Shown here piece after piece: positions 32,325-40,799 of a DNA stretch of 64,000 bases; position 1 is the first letter of the stretch; every line of letters begins with the position of its first letter. Source of the stretch: Halobacteria archaeon HArc-gm2 (GTDB lineage: Archaea; Halobacteriota; Halobacteria; Halobacteriales; Haloarculaceae). The stretch spans positions 372,001 through 436,000 of the forward strand of contig JAOPKE010000002.1 in assembly GCA_025517465.1 (NCBI GenBank), given 5' to 3'. The position numbers were made by a program, and so were the translations under genes. The notes below the pieces were generated by a model. The model did not search any database, was not told the DNA's origin, and saw nothing but the letters and a program-made list of their open reading frames with translations.

Positions 32325-32714
32325 ATGCAGGGTAATCTGCCGCCGGAAGCACAGGAGAAACTCGAGGAACTGCAGGACCTTCAGGAGACGGCACAGCAGG
32401 TCGCCGCCCAGAAGCAGCAGGCCGAGACGTCGCTGCAGGAGTCCGAGACCGCACTGAACGAACTCGACGACATCGACGAGGACGCCACCATGTACCGCGA
32501 GGTCGGTGAGCTGCTCGTCAAGACCGACTACGCCGAGGCTCAGGAAGACCTCGAGGAGAAGGTCGACAGCCTGGAAGTCCGCACCGAGACGCTCCAGAAG
32601 CAGGAGGACCGCGTCCGCGAGCAGTTCGAGGACCTCCAGAGCGAGCTCCAGCAGATGCTCGGCGGCGGTGGCGGCCCCGGCGGCGCACCGGGCCCGGGCG
32701 CTGGCGGCGCGTAA
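32325..32714 (+). CDS. pfdB: prefoldin subunit beta
   Basis: 129 aa. Two long coiled-coil helices ([20 protein letters not shown] ... [20 protein letters not shown]) flank the beta hairpin with [20 protein letters not shown], diagnostic of prefoldin beta. It forms the alpha2-beta4 hexameric chaperone that passes unfolded proteins to the thermosome. The tail is Gly/Pro-rich. A TATA-like ggtttttc at about 32293-32300 sets the transcript start near the ATG. It is followed at once by DUF3194, the normal archaeal order. Confidence 0.96.
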   Translation: MQGNLPPEAQEKLEELQDLQETAQQVAAQKQQAETSLQESETALNELDDIDEDATMYREVGELLVKTDYAEAQEDLEEKVDSLEVRTETLQKQEDRVREQFEDLQSELQQMLGGGGGPGGAPGPGAGGA

Positions 32715-32715
32715 A

Positions 32716-33006
32716 ATGCCGACCGACGGTGAGACGACGGAGCGTTCGACCGACGGCGGGGACGCCCCGGCCGACGGTCCCACCGACGAACAGGTCGTCG
32801 AGACCGCGTCGAGCGCCGCCGAGGGCCTTGTCCTCTCGCGGTACTCGAAGAGCGACCTCGACGACTACGACGTGACCGTCACGTTCGACGACGGCGTGCT
32901 GGAAGTGGACGTCTACGTCCACGCGCCCGACGCGCGGGCCGACGAAGACCAGGTCGCCGAGGACGCCGCGCTGGCGGCCCAGTCGGCCGTCGACGACCTC
33001 TTCTAG
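32716..33006 (+). CDS. DUF3194 family protein
   Basis: 96 aa. It has an acidic N-terminal tail, then EQVVETASSAAEGLVLSRYS and DYDVTVTFDDGVLEVDVYVH, the pattern of DUF3194, a small alpha/beta protein conserved beside prefoldin beta in archaea. Its function is not established. The ATG follows the prefoldin stop by one base, indicating translational coupling. Confidence 0.9.
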   Translation: MPTDGETTERSTDGGDAPADGPTDEQVVETASSAAEGLVLSRYSKSDLDDYDVTVTFDDGVLEVDVYVHAPDARADEDQVAEDAALAAQSAVDDLF

Positions 33007-33083
33007 GCCGTTCCGGCCGCTTTTGCGATACTGTTCCTGTAGCTGTGGGTGGGAGAAATCGGGTTATCGGGCGCCGCGGTCAC

Positions 33084-33341
33084 CTAGAAGTCGGTCCGGT
33101 CGCTGGCGAAACCGGTCCGGAACGCGATCCACGTCAGCACGCTCATGAAGAGGATCGGCGGGAGGATCATGAAGCCCCAGAGCGGGTCCAGTCCCCAGAA
33201 GAGCAAGAGCACGAGGTCGGCGAGGCCGATGAAGAGGAACGGTGAGACGAACAGCAGCGCCTGCTTGCGAGAGATCCCGCTTTCGTCCTCGCGCTCGTCG
33301 AGCAGGTCCCTCGTCTCGACGGCCTCCCCGGTGTCTTCCAT
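33084..33341 (-). CDS. small two-helix membrane protein
   Basis: 85 aa. An acidic cytoplasmic head (MEDTGEAVETRDLLDERED) is followed by two hydrophobic helices (ALLFVSPFLFIGLADLVLLLF and WGFMILPPILFMSVLTWIAF) and a short tail. No known family. It is convergent with DUF3194. Its upstream side faces the S3 repeat locus. Confidence 0.7.
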   Translation of the reverse strand: MEDTGEAVETRDLLDEREDESGISRKQALLFVSPFLFIGLADLVLLLFWGLDPLWGFMILPPILFMSVLTWIAFRTGFASDRTDF

Positions 33342-33513
33342 GGTCTGGACGTTGGGTGGCGATCACGAAAAACGACCCGCTTTGGGACTGTTTTGGACGC
33401 TGGATGCGGGACCGATCCGGTCTCTCGCCCGTTTCCGATGCGCTCACTGTGGAGTACAACTACTGTGTTTCTCACTCGATATTGAGACAGCTACCAATAT
33501 TGTCAACAGAAAT

Positions 33514-33811
33514 GAAAGCCCCGGCTGGCTCCGGTCCCGCGGCTCGCTGCGCGCTCACTCCGTTCGCGTGCTTGCTTCGCCGGGGTTCCCGGAGCCAGCC
33601 GCCCCTTTCATTCCCAACCCTTTCTCCTGTCGAATCAGCAGGCCCGGGTGGGAATGAAAGGGGCCGACCGCTCGGTGAGCGAGATCGTTCGAAAGGCGCT
33701 GCGCGCCTTTCGTGATGACGAGAGAGAGAAGCTCTCTCGAACCAACCCGCAAGCACGGCCGAAGGCCGCGCGCAGCGCGGTTCGCAGCCACCGAGCGGGA
33801 GGGGGCTTTCG
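33514..33811. repeat. short inverted-repeat doublet, locus S3 (REPIN-like)
   Basis: Left unit 33514-33616 has stem GGCTGGCTCC (33523-33532) with GGAGCCAGCC (33591-33600) and ends cccctttcattccca. Right unit 33647-33811 (ggtgggaatgaaaggggc to gggggctttcg) has stem CCGCTCGGTG (33668-33677) with CACCGAGCGG (33789-33798). The right unit carries a nested block with two hairpins, CGAAAGGCGC/GCGCCTTTCG (33690-33712) and GAGAGAG/CTCTCTC (33722-33738), the inverse of the block in S2. It lies in the 627-bp gap 33342-33968; the flanks hold nothing else recognisable. Confidence 0.85.
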
Positions 33812-33968
33812 GGCTGTTGTTTATCGCTCCAATGGCCATCATAGCACTGACTGATCAACACAGTAGTTCAGCCACTCACGGACAGTCTCGCCAGTCCGCA
33901 CTCGGAGACACTCACACTGCCCTCACAACACCGACAGCCAAAAAATCAGGAGGCGGGGACCAGCGCCG

Positions 33969-34124
33969 TCACTGACGCGACGAACGCGCTTCGCGGACGT
34001 CGTTGCCGTCGCGGAGCTTGTCCTCGCAATACGGGCAGACCCGGGGCCCGTCGTGTCCTTCGGGCGTGAACACCCGAACGTACTGCTCGGTGACGAACGA
34101 CTCACAGTTCTGACAGTGCGGCAT
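33969..34124 (-). CDS. 51-aa zinc-finger micro-protein (DUF7563-like)
   Basis: A short frame, MPHCQNCESFVTEQYVRVFT then PEGHDGPRVCPYCEDKLRDG. Two cysteine pairs, C4-x2-C7 and C30-x2-C33, make a zinc ribbon. Closely similar small proteins are widespread in haloarchaea (the family number is from memory). The role is unknown, possibly nucleic-acid binding. The ATG at 34124 is well placed, and an AT-rich promoter (cctatacgtaattgag on the minus strand) lies just upstream. Confidence 0.8.
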   Translation of the reverse strand: MPHCQNCESFVTEQYVRVFTPEGHDGPRVCPYCEDKLRDGNDVREARSSRQ

Positions 34125-34264
34125 TCACAGAGACACTTACTCAATTACGTATAGGCTTTTTGTTCGCCGGATGAGTCATGATACATACCAGTCAGCTACG
34201 TATAGCCGTCGGCCGAATACACGTAGAACTCCGGGCCGATTCTGGGGTTCGACGAAGGAGGAAT

Positions 34265-36724
34265 TCAGCGCCCGTCCCAGAATCGGTCGATCTGTTCGGC
34301 GAGGAACTCGGGGGTCATCCGGGTGAACTCCTCGCGTTCTTCCTCGGGGAGGAACGGGTACACCGAGTGGCGCGCGCCGGGGCAGTACCGGCGGCCGACG
34401 AACGCCCGGACGCCCACTTCGTCGGTTCCCCTGATGACGCGGCCGATGGCCTGACGGGCCCGGCGGACCGCGGGCACCGTCAGCGCGTACTCGAAGGCGT
34501 CGTCCTCGCCGAAGACGTCGCCGTAGGCGCGCTGGACGGCGCGGACGCGGGGCGAGCCGATGTTGACGAGCGGGACGCCGACGACGGCACAGGTCGACAG
34601 TTTCGCGCCGTCGTAGTCGACGCCCTCGGTGAGGGTGCCCCTGGTACTCGTCACGAGCACCTTGTCGCCGCCGCGGAAGAACTGCTGCTTGCGGCGGTCG
34701 GTCTCCTCGTTGCTGGAGGACTCGTCCACGAGGACGGGTTTGGTGACTGCATCTTCCAGATACGCGCCGGCCCAGCGGGCCTCCCGGTAGTTCGGCATCG
34801 AGATCATCACGTTGCCCGGCGAGCGGGCCAGCGCCCGCAGCGCGTGGGCGTACTCGTCGCGCGTAGGGTTCCACCCTTCGCCGAGCGGGCGCATGTCCTC
34901 TGGGTCGCCGCGGTTCCGCGCGGTGAAGGGGCGGCAGTCGACGAGCCACGAGGCGCGGTTCTCCTCGGGGAACGTCAGCCCGTAGGTGCGATCGTAGACC
35001 GGACGCGAGTCCCGGTCCTTGCCGCCCTCTTCGAGGAACGTCAACCCGGAGACGTGGGCGAACACGTCCAGCGGTTCCAGCGTCGCGCTCATCAGCACGC
35101 CCCCACCTAACTCGTCGAAGATGTCCCGGAGCGCGCGGGCGGGCATGCAGTTGTACAGCAGCAGGCCCGGCGTGTACATCTGCTCGTAGTCGGCGTCGAC
35201 GTGGCGCTCGTCGGCCGGCGCGTGTTCGAGTTCGATCTCACGGAGGAAGCTGGCGTGGTCGCGCTCCCACCAGTGGCCCATGATGGCGCCGACGGCGGCG
35301 CAGACCGGCTGGCGGGTCTCGCCGAGTTCGTCGAGGACGTCCTCGACCGCGGCGCCGACCTTCGAGAGCGTCCGCCACAGGCTCCCCTCGTACCCCATCT
35401 CTTCGGCCCACGCCGTCAGGTCGTCCTGGCCCGGCTCTTCGGGGTCCCGAAGCGGGATCTCCTGTTCTCGTTCCGGGAGCGTGGAGGGGTCCGCGCGCCA
35501 GCCCTCGGCCTCGCCGTCGAGGTACTCCCGGACGCGCATGTCGAGCCAGTCGATCAGGTCGTCGTAGAATTCGCGGGCGTCCTTGACGGCGTCGAGGGGG
35601 ACCTCCCGGACCGAGAGGACTTCCTCGACCTGCTGTTTGTGGTCCTGCGTCTGCTGGGCGCGCTGGATCAGGTGGTTGCAGTCGTTGCGCGCCCGCACGA
35701 GCGTCTGTTTGCCCACCCGATCCGAGAGCAGGTCGCGCACTCGCTCTTCGAGGCGGTGAGCCTCGTCCACGATCACGAACGTCTGGTCGTCGAGGATGGA
35801 CGCGAGGAGGGGTCGCGTCTTCGGGTCGAAGAGGTGGTTGTAGTTCCCGACGACGACGTCGGCCTCCTCCAGCATGACGTTCATCACGCGGTGGGGGCAG
35901 GTGCCGCGTTCGACGGACGCGGGGAGGTAGTCGTCGATGGTGACGACGCGCTGGCGGCCCGCCGAGAAGTCTATCGGCGACCCCTTGTTCCGGGCGTACC
36001 AGTCGGCCTCGAACGGGCAGTACAGCGGTGGGTCGTCGCTCTCGGCCAGTTCCTCGGGCGCGCTCGGCTGTGACTTTCGATAGGGTGAGGTCGCGTTCGC
36101 CGTCGCCAGGCTGTCGTCGCCGAAGGACTGCTGGGCCTGCGCTTCCGGCCGCGCGGCCTTCGCCAGGTCGCTGGCGATCTCGGGGTCCCACCACTGGTCG
36201 TCGTCGATTTCGGCCTCGATGGCGGCGCTGGCTGCCGCCGATTCCGTCGCGTTGCTGTCGGCCTCGACGAGTCTGGCGGTGTCCTCTCGCAGGTCCTCAC
36301 ACCGGTCGTGCGTGCTCGCGTCGTCGGGGAAGAGCCCCTCCCGACCGTACGGACAGAGGTCCGGCTTCCCAACGAGCGAGATGCCGTCCATCGGCTCGTC
36401 CATGTGCGCGTTCATCGCCCGAAGGTCCTCGACGAACTGCTGGAGCTGTTGTTTGACCGGCGTCACGACGACGACCCGTTCGTACAGGTCGGTGTCGCGG
36501 ACGAGCGACGTCGCCGCGGTCAGCGCGGCCATCGTCTTCCCGGTCCCGCAGGGCCCCTCCATCGCGAGGTACCCCTTCGACTTGCCCGCCCGGATCGCCT
36601 GCTCGACGGCGTCGGCCTGGTTCGCGTACGGCTCTTCGAACGCGAAGTACTCCCGCCAGGTGGCCTCCCCCTCGGCCGCTGGGTCCCCCTCGGCGTCTCC
36701 CTCCTGGGCCGCGCCGTCACTCAT
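34265..36724 (-). CDS. XPD/Rad3/DinG-family Fe-S DNA helicase
   Basis: 819 aa from the ATG at 36724 (MSDGAAQEGDAEGDPAAEGE). It shows Walker A MEGPCGTGKTMAAL (about 55-68), motif Ia VVVVTPVKQQLQQF, and four cysteines suited to a 4Fe-4S cluster (DLCPYG, RCEDLRED, YCPFEADW, TCPHRVMN). Motif II is VDEAHRLEER and the C-terminal motor has SATLEPLD, TSTRGTLTEGVDYDG and ARQAIGRVIRG. It is a 5'-3' DNA helicase likely acting in repair. A long acidic insert separates the second and third cysteines. The in-frame upstream extension would translate repeat sequence and is rejected. Confidence 0.92.
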   Translation of the reverse strand: MSDGAAQEGDAEGDPAAEGEATWREYFAFEEPYANQADAVEQAIRAGKSKGYLAMEGPCGTGKTMAALTAATSLVRDTDLYERVVVVTPVKQQLQQFVEDLRAMNAHMDEPMDGISLVGKPDLCPYGREGLFPDDASTHDRCEDLREDTARLVEADSNATESAAASAAIEAEIDDDQWWDPEIASDLAKAARPEAQAQQSFGDDSLATANATSPYRKSQPSAPEELAESDDPPLYCPFEADWYARNKGSPIDFSAGRQRVVTIDDYLPASVERGTCPHRVMNVMLEEADVVVGNYNHLFDPKTRPLLASILDDQTFVIVDEAHRLEERVRDLLSDRVGKQTLVRARNDCNHLIQRAQQTQDHKQQVEEVLSVREVPLDAVKDAREFYDDLIDWLDMRVREYLDGEAEGWRADPSTLPEREQEIPLRDPEEPGQDDLTAWAEEMGYEGSLWRTLSKVGAAVEDVLDELGETRQPVCAAVGAIMGHWWERDHASFLREIELEHAPADERHVDADYEQMYTPGLLLYNCMPARALRDIFDELGGGVLMSATLEPLDVFAHVSGLTFLEEGGKDRDSRPVYDRTYGLTFPEENRASWLVDCRPFTARNRGDPEDMRPLGEGWNPTRDEYAHALRALARSPGNVMISMPNYREARWAGAYLEDAVTKPVLVDESSSNEETDRRKQQFFRGGDKVLVTSTRGTLTEGVDYDGAKLSTCAVVGVPLVNIGSPRVRAVQRAYGDVFGEDDAFEYALTVPAVRRARQAIGRVIRGTDEVGVRAFVGRRYCPGARHSVYPFLPEEEREEFTRMTPEFLAEQIDRFWDGR

Positions 36725-36821
36725 TGAACAGGGGTTGATCGTCACCGGATTTGAACCTCCGGAATTTTGGCTAGGAGTTGGTTGGTGTGCTTTCTGGTGA
36801 GCAAGAACTGAGAACAGGACG

Positions 36822-37262
36822 TCGAAAGCCCTCCCGGCGCTCGACCGCTCCGGGGCTCGCTGCGCTCCAGCAGGTGCTTGCGTCGCCCGGGAGGGTTCGA
36901 GCGCCGTTCGCCCTTTCATTCCTCCAGGCACAGCACCGCAGCCCTGCCCTTCCCCTGGTCGCGCGATAAAACGCGCTCCCGGCCGGGTGGTTGCGGAGCG
37001 GTCAGGACGCGTGTCGCGACGCGGACGCGGCGCGACCGGGGAGGGGTGGCGGAGTCAATCGCGAGCGCGTGCCGAAGGCCGCGCGAGCTACGGCTGTCCC
37101 TGGAGGAATGAAAGGGCGAGGCGCGGTGAAGGAAGCACGGACCCATAAGCACCGCAGTGCAACGAGGAGCGCAGTGGGTCCGCGCGAGTTCAGCGGGCCG
37201 AGGGCTTTCCTTTGTTGCCGGTCCCGATTCTGACTGCAGAGTGCGAGCCGAGGGCTTTCGAC
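36822..37262. repeat. long composite inverted-repeat element, locus R3, core inverted
   Basis: Left unit 36822-36928 (tcgaaagccctcccggcgct ... ccctttcattcctccagg) and inverted right unit 37099-37210 (cctggaggaatgaaagggcg ... gccgagggctttcc) with stem GGACCCA/TGGGTCC. The core (36929-37098) is the reverse complement of the R1/R2 core, including the hairpin at 37013-37036 that is identical to the R1 one. Downstream, ccgagggctttc recurs 50 bp later (37198 and 37248), matching the 51-bp tail repeat of R1. It sits between divergent helicase and ribbon-helix-helix genes. Confidence 0.87.
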
Positions 37263-37397
37263 GTCTTCACGGAGACTGATCAATTCCTCCGTCCACTCCG
37301 ATTCCACCCGACTACCCATCGAGAAAATCAGACACGGAAGACGGGCGTCAGACGCCATGGCGGTAGCCTTTTGGGCGCGACGGGCCAACGACGGTCC

Positions 37398-37559
37398 ATG
37401 ACAGCCACCGGATCGACGCCGGACCGCGAGGAGATAACCGTCCGGTTCTCGGAGGGAGTGCTCGACCGGATGGACGAGTCGTGCCGGGCACAGGGCATCG
37501 CGACCCGGAGCGAGTTCGTCAGCGAGGCGCTCGACGACCTCGTCGAGCAAGAAGGGTAG
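37398..37559 (+). CDS. ribbon-helix-helix (CopG-like) regulator
   Basis: 53 aa, MTATGSTPDREEITVRFSEG then VLDRMDESCRAQGIATRSEF. The RHH pattern is complete: a DNA-contacting strand EITVRFSE, helix 1, the turn, and helix 2 (RSEFVSEALDDLVEQEG). It is a small dimeric DNA-binding protein. It is convergent with the CoA transferase gene, and no toxin partner is adjacent. The ATG at 37398 is chosen because upstream sequence is repeat-derived. Confidence 0.85.
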   Translation: MTATGSTPDREEITVRFSEGVLDRMDESCRAQGIATRSEFVSEALDDLVEQEG

Positions 37560-37581
37560 CGCACTCGGTCGTCGATAGTTC

Positions 37582-38772
37582 TCAGTCGTCGCTCTCAGCG
37601 GTCCGCCGCCCCTCGGCCTCGGACGCGTCGTCGCCGAGAATCTCCGCTCGATGCTCGTCGAGCAGCGGTGCGCGGCCGCCGGGCGAGGGCTCGGTCTCGC
37701 TCATCTTGATCGGCGAGCCCGAAATCGTCACGTCCCGGCCGGCGCCGGGTTGTTCGACGTCCACCAGCATGTCCCGACCCTGGACGTGAGAGTCCTCGAA
37801 GATGTCGGCGGTGTTCTGGACCGGTGCGGCGGGGACCTGGCCTTCGAGCGCGTCGACGACGTCCTCTGTCGCCAGGTCCTTCGTCCAGTCGGCGATGGCA
37901 CTCCGAAGCGACTCCCGGTTCGCCATCCGTGACGTTGCGTCCGGGTAGTCCGCGGCGAGGTCCGCCCGGTCCATCGCCTCGCAGAGGCCGCGCCAGTGGC
38001 CGTCTGAGAACGCGGCGATCACGACGTACCCGTCCGCGCACTCGAAGGCGTCGTAGGGAAACAGCGTCGGGTGCGAGTTGCCCTGGCGCGTGGGCGCGTC
38101 GCCGGTGTAGGAGTACTGGTAGATGGCGCGCTCGGTCATCGAGATCATGGCGTCGTACATCGCCGTGTCGACGTACTGGCCCTCGCCGGTGCGGTCGCGG
38201 TGGTGGATGGCCGCCAGGATCCCGACCGCAGACAGCGCGGCCGTGAACAGGTCGCCGATACCGGGGCCGACCTTCGTCGGCGGGCCGTCCTCCTGGCCGG
38301 TAATCTCCATGACGCCGCCGAGCGCTTGCGCGATGAGGTCGAACGACGGCTGGCCCTGCCGTTCGGTCTCGCCGGTCCGCGGGTCGCCGAAGCCCCGGAT
38401 CGAGGCGTAGACGAGTTCCGGGTTGCGTTCGCGCAGGGTCTCGTAGGCGCAGTCGAATTTCTCCATCGTGCCCGCGCGATAGTTCTCGACGACGACGTCG
38501 GCCTCCTCGACCAGCGAGAGGAACGCCTCGCGGTCGTCGGCCGCACCGAGGTCGAGTTCCAGCGACCGCTTGCCGCGGTTGACGCTCTGGAAATACCCCC
38601 CATACGGCTCGTCGCTGCTCTCGGCGAACGGCGGGTTCGGCCGGATGAGGTCGCCGCCGGGGCGTTCGATCTTTACCACGTCCGCGCCCATGTCCGCGAG
38701 CAACATCGTGCAGTACGGGCCGGCGAGGACCTGGGTCAGGTCGAGCACCCGAAGGTCCGATAGGGCTCCCAT
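37582..38772 (-). CDS. mct: class III CoA transferase, probable succinyl-CoA:mesaconate CoA transferase
   Basis: About 396 aa from the ATG at 38772 (MGALSDLRVLDLTQVLAGPY). Class III (CaiB/BaiF) features include ADMGADVVKIERPGGDLIR, GKRSLELDLG and the catalytic aspartate in PSFDLIAQALGGVMEITG. In the methylaspartate cycle of Haloarcula such an enzyme activates mesaconate with CoA from succinyl-CoA to give mesaconyl-CoA. The assignment rests on its position divergent from the glutamate mutase operon and on the family. A further ATG pair at 38799-38802 is too close to the inferred transcript start. Confidence 0.85.
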   Translation of the reverse strand: MGALSDLRVLDLTQVLAGPYCTMLLADMGADVVKIERPGGDLIRPNPPFAESSDEPYGGYFQSVNRGKRSLELDLGAADDREAFLSLVEEADVVVENYRAGTMEKFDCAYETLRERNPELVYASIRGFGDPRTGETERQGQPSFDLIAQALGGVMEITGQEDGPPTKVGPGIGDLFTAALSAVGILAAIHHRDRTGEGQYVDTAMYDAMISMTERAIYQYSYTGDAPTRQGNSHPTLFPYDAFECADGYVVIAAFSDGHWRGLCEAMDRADLAADYPDATSRMANRESLRSAIADWTKDLATEDVVDALEGQVPAAPVQNTADIFEDSHVQGRDMLVDVEQPGAGRDVTISGSPIKMSETEPSPGGRAPLLDEHRAEILGDDASEAEGRRTAESDD

Positions 38773-38892
38773 GGTCTCGGTCTGTGACTGGTGGCACATC
38801 AATCTTGGTGATAAATCATTATAATCTCCTTAAGGTGTATTATCATGAAAAATCATTACGTTTATTGTGGGTGCCCCACCACCAGGTAGTAC
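38773..38892. promoter_or_regulatory. divergent promoter of the methylaspartate-cycle genes
   Basis: A 120-bp AT-rich stretch between two divergent starts. TATA-like boxes lie at 38861-38867 (tttattg, facing the mutase operon, which would then be leaderless at 38893) and 38817-38826 (cattataatc, facing mct). Between them is a palindrome CnCCTTAAGGnG (38826-38837) flanked by ataat and attat, a likely operator that could coordinate both transcripts. gggtgccccaccacca at 38870-38885 overlaps the expected transcript start. Confidence 0.6.
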
Positions 38893-39333
38893 ATGCCCGA
38901 AACGGTCATCCTCGGCGTGATAGGATCCGACGCGCACGTCGTCGGAATCACGATCCTCGAACAGGCGCTGTCGGCCGCCGGATTCGAAGTCGAGAATCTC
39001 GGCGTCCAGAGCTCGCAGGAGGAATTCGTCGAAGCGGCGAAAGCCGAGGACGCGGGGGCTGTACTCGTTTCTTCGCTGTACGGGCACGCGCGCCAGGACT
39101 GCGAGGGGTTCCACGAACGCCTCGACGAGGCTGGACTCGACGTCCTCACCTACGTCGGCGGCAACCTCGCCGTCGGCCAGGACGACTTCGAGTCGACGCG
39201 CGAGCGGTTCCGCGAGATGGGGTTCGACCGGGTCTTCGACGCGGAGACCGACCCGGAGGAGGCTATCGCCTCACTCCAGCGGGACCTCCAGCTGACGACG
39301 ACCGAGCCCGAAGCGGTCAGGGTCGATAGCTGA
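38893..39333 (+). CDS. glmS: methylaspartate (glutamate) mutase, small B12-binding subunit
   Basis: 146 aa. The cobalamin-binding motif D13-x-H15-x-x-G18 (GVIGSDAHVVGITILEQALS), SSLYGH and GGNLAVGQDDF mark the B12 Rossmann domain, with His15 as lower axial ligand. With GlmE it rearranges L-glutamate to (2S,3S)-3-methylaspartate using adenosylcobalamin. It is the first gene of the operon, 2 bp from glmE. Confidence 0.95.
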   Translation: MPETVILGVIGSDAHVVGITILEQALSAAGFEVENLGVQSSQEEFVEAAKAEDAGAVLVSSLYGHARQDCEGFHERLDEAGLDVLTYVGGNLAVGQDDFESTRERFREMGFDRVFDAETDPEEAIASLQRDLQLTTTEPEAVRVDS

Positions 39334-39335
39334 CC

Positions 39336-40799
39336 ATGCTCACCGACACGAGGCTCGCCTCCGACGAGCTACAGCGCATCGCGAACGAGTTGCGCGACAA
39401 CTGGCGCACCGGCCGCGAAGTCGACTTCGAGGAGGCCATCGCCTTCCACGAGTCGCTCCCGCGCTCGAAGGAGTTCGCCACCGTGCTGGAGTCGGCCGAC
39501 GCGCCGCTCCTCCAGCCCAGGGCCGGCGTCCCCTGCCTGGAAGAACAGATCGAGTTACTACGGTATCTCCAGGACGAGGGCGACGCCGACCTGCTGCCGA
39601 CGACTATCGACTCGTACACGCGTGACAACGAGTACGAGAAGGCCGAGGAGGGGTTGGCCGCCTCGCGCAACAGCCCGGACAACGAACTCAACGGTTTTCC
39701 CGCGGTCAACCACGGCGTCGAGGACTGCCGGCGGCTCGTCCGGGCGCTCGACGCCCCTATCGAGGTCCGCCACGGCACTCCCGACGCGCGACTGCTGGCG
39801 ATGGTGACGCTCGCCGGCGGCTTCCAGAGTTTCGAGGGCGGGCCGATCTCGTACAACATCCCCTACACCAAGGAGCACAGCCTGGCGGAGACCATCGAAC
39901 ACTGGCAGTTCGTCGACCGGCTCTGCGGCGCCTACACCGAACGCGGCGTCACGATCAACCGCGAACCGTTCGGCCCGCTGACCGGGACGCTCGTCCCACC
40001 CTCGATCGCTATCACGGTGATGCTGATCGAGGGACTGCTCGCGGCCACGCAGGGCGTCCGCTCGCTCACGCTGGGCTACGGCCAGGTCGGCAACCTCGTC
40101 CAGGACGTCGCCGCGCTGCGGGCGCTGCGCTCCCTGGGTGAGGACTACCTGCCTGAGGAGGTCACAGTCACCACCGTCTTCCACGAGTGGATGGGCGGGT
40201 TCCCGCCGGACGAGGCCCGCGCCAGCGGCGTCATCGGCCTCGGCGGCGCGACCGCCGCGGTCGCGAAGCCGGACAAGGTCATCACCAAGTCCCCCCAGGA
40301 GTTCCAGGGCGTCCCGACGAAGGAGGCCAACGCCTCCGGCCTCCGCACCACCAGACAGCTGATCGATATGATGATCGAACAGGACATCGACCTCGGCGGT
40401 ATCGACGACGAACAGGCCCTCATCGAGCGCACGACGCACGCGCTGATGGACGCAGTGTTCGAGGCGGGCGACGGTGACGTCGTCCAGGGCGTGATCAACG
40501 CCTTCGACTCCGGCGAGCTCGACGTGCCCTTCGCGCCGAGCGACGCCGCGAAGGGCGCGGTCCTTCCCGCCAGGGACGACGACGGCCGCGTCCGCATCTT
40601 CGAGTTCGGCGACCTGGCGCTCCCGGACGACATCAAGCAGATCCACGCCTCACGACTCGGCGAACGCGCCCGCACGGAGGGCCGCGAGGAGTCGTTCCGG
40701 ATGGTCGCCGACGACGTCGACGCCATCAGCGACGGAAAGCTCATCGGCCGTCCGACTGGCGATTCCGATCTCGCCGGAGGTGTCGGCGATGCGGATTGA
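39336..40799 (+). CDS. glmE: methylaspartate (glutamate) mutase, large subunit
   Basis: 487 aa TIM-barrel subunit. Characteristic parts are LQPRAGVPCLEEQIELLRYL, GFPAVNHGVEDCRRLV, IEVRHGTPDARLLAMVTLAG, GGPISYNIPYTKEHSLAETI and TLGYGQVGNLVQDVAALRAL, with arginines that bind the glutamate carboxylates. It works with GlmS as the first step specific to the methylaspartate cycle. Its end overlaps the start of the ammonia-lyase gene by about 11 bp. Confidence 0.95.
   Translation: MLTDTRLASDELQRIANELRDNWRTGREVDFEEAIAFHESLPRSKEFATVLESADAPLLQPRAGVPCLEEQIELLRYLQDEGDADLLPTTIDSYTRDNEYEKAEEGLAASRNSPDNELNGFPAVNHGVEDCRRLVRALDAPIEVRHGTPDARLLAMVTLAGGFQSFEGGPISYNIPYTKEHSLAETIEHWQFVDRLCGAYTERGVTINREPFGPLTGTLVPPSIAITVMLIEGLLAATQGVRSLTLGYGQVGNLVQDVAALRALRSLGEDYLPEEVTVTTVFHEWMGGFPPDEARASGVIGLGGATAAVAKPDKVITKSPQEFQGVPTKEANASGLRTTRQLIDMMIEQDIDLGGIDDEQALIERTTHALMDAVFEAGDGDVVQGVINAFDSGELDVPFAPSDAAKGAVLPARDDDGRVRIFEFGDLALPDDIKQIHASRLGERARTEGREESFRMVADDVDAISDGKLIGRPTGDSDLAGGVGDAD

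Noticed and set aside
37398-37559. Ribbon-helix-helix gene as an antitoxin of a toxin-antitoxin pair
   Set aside because: No small toxin-like gene lies next to it; the neighbours are a repeat element and the CoA transferase.
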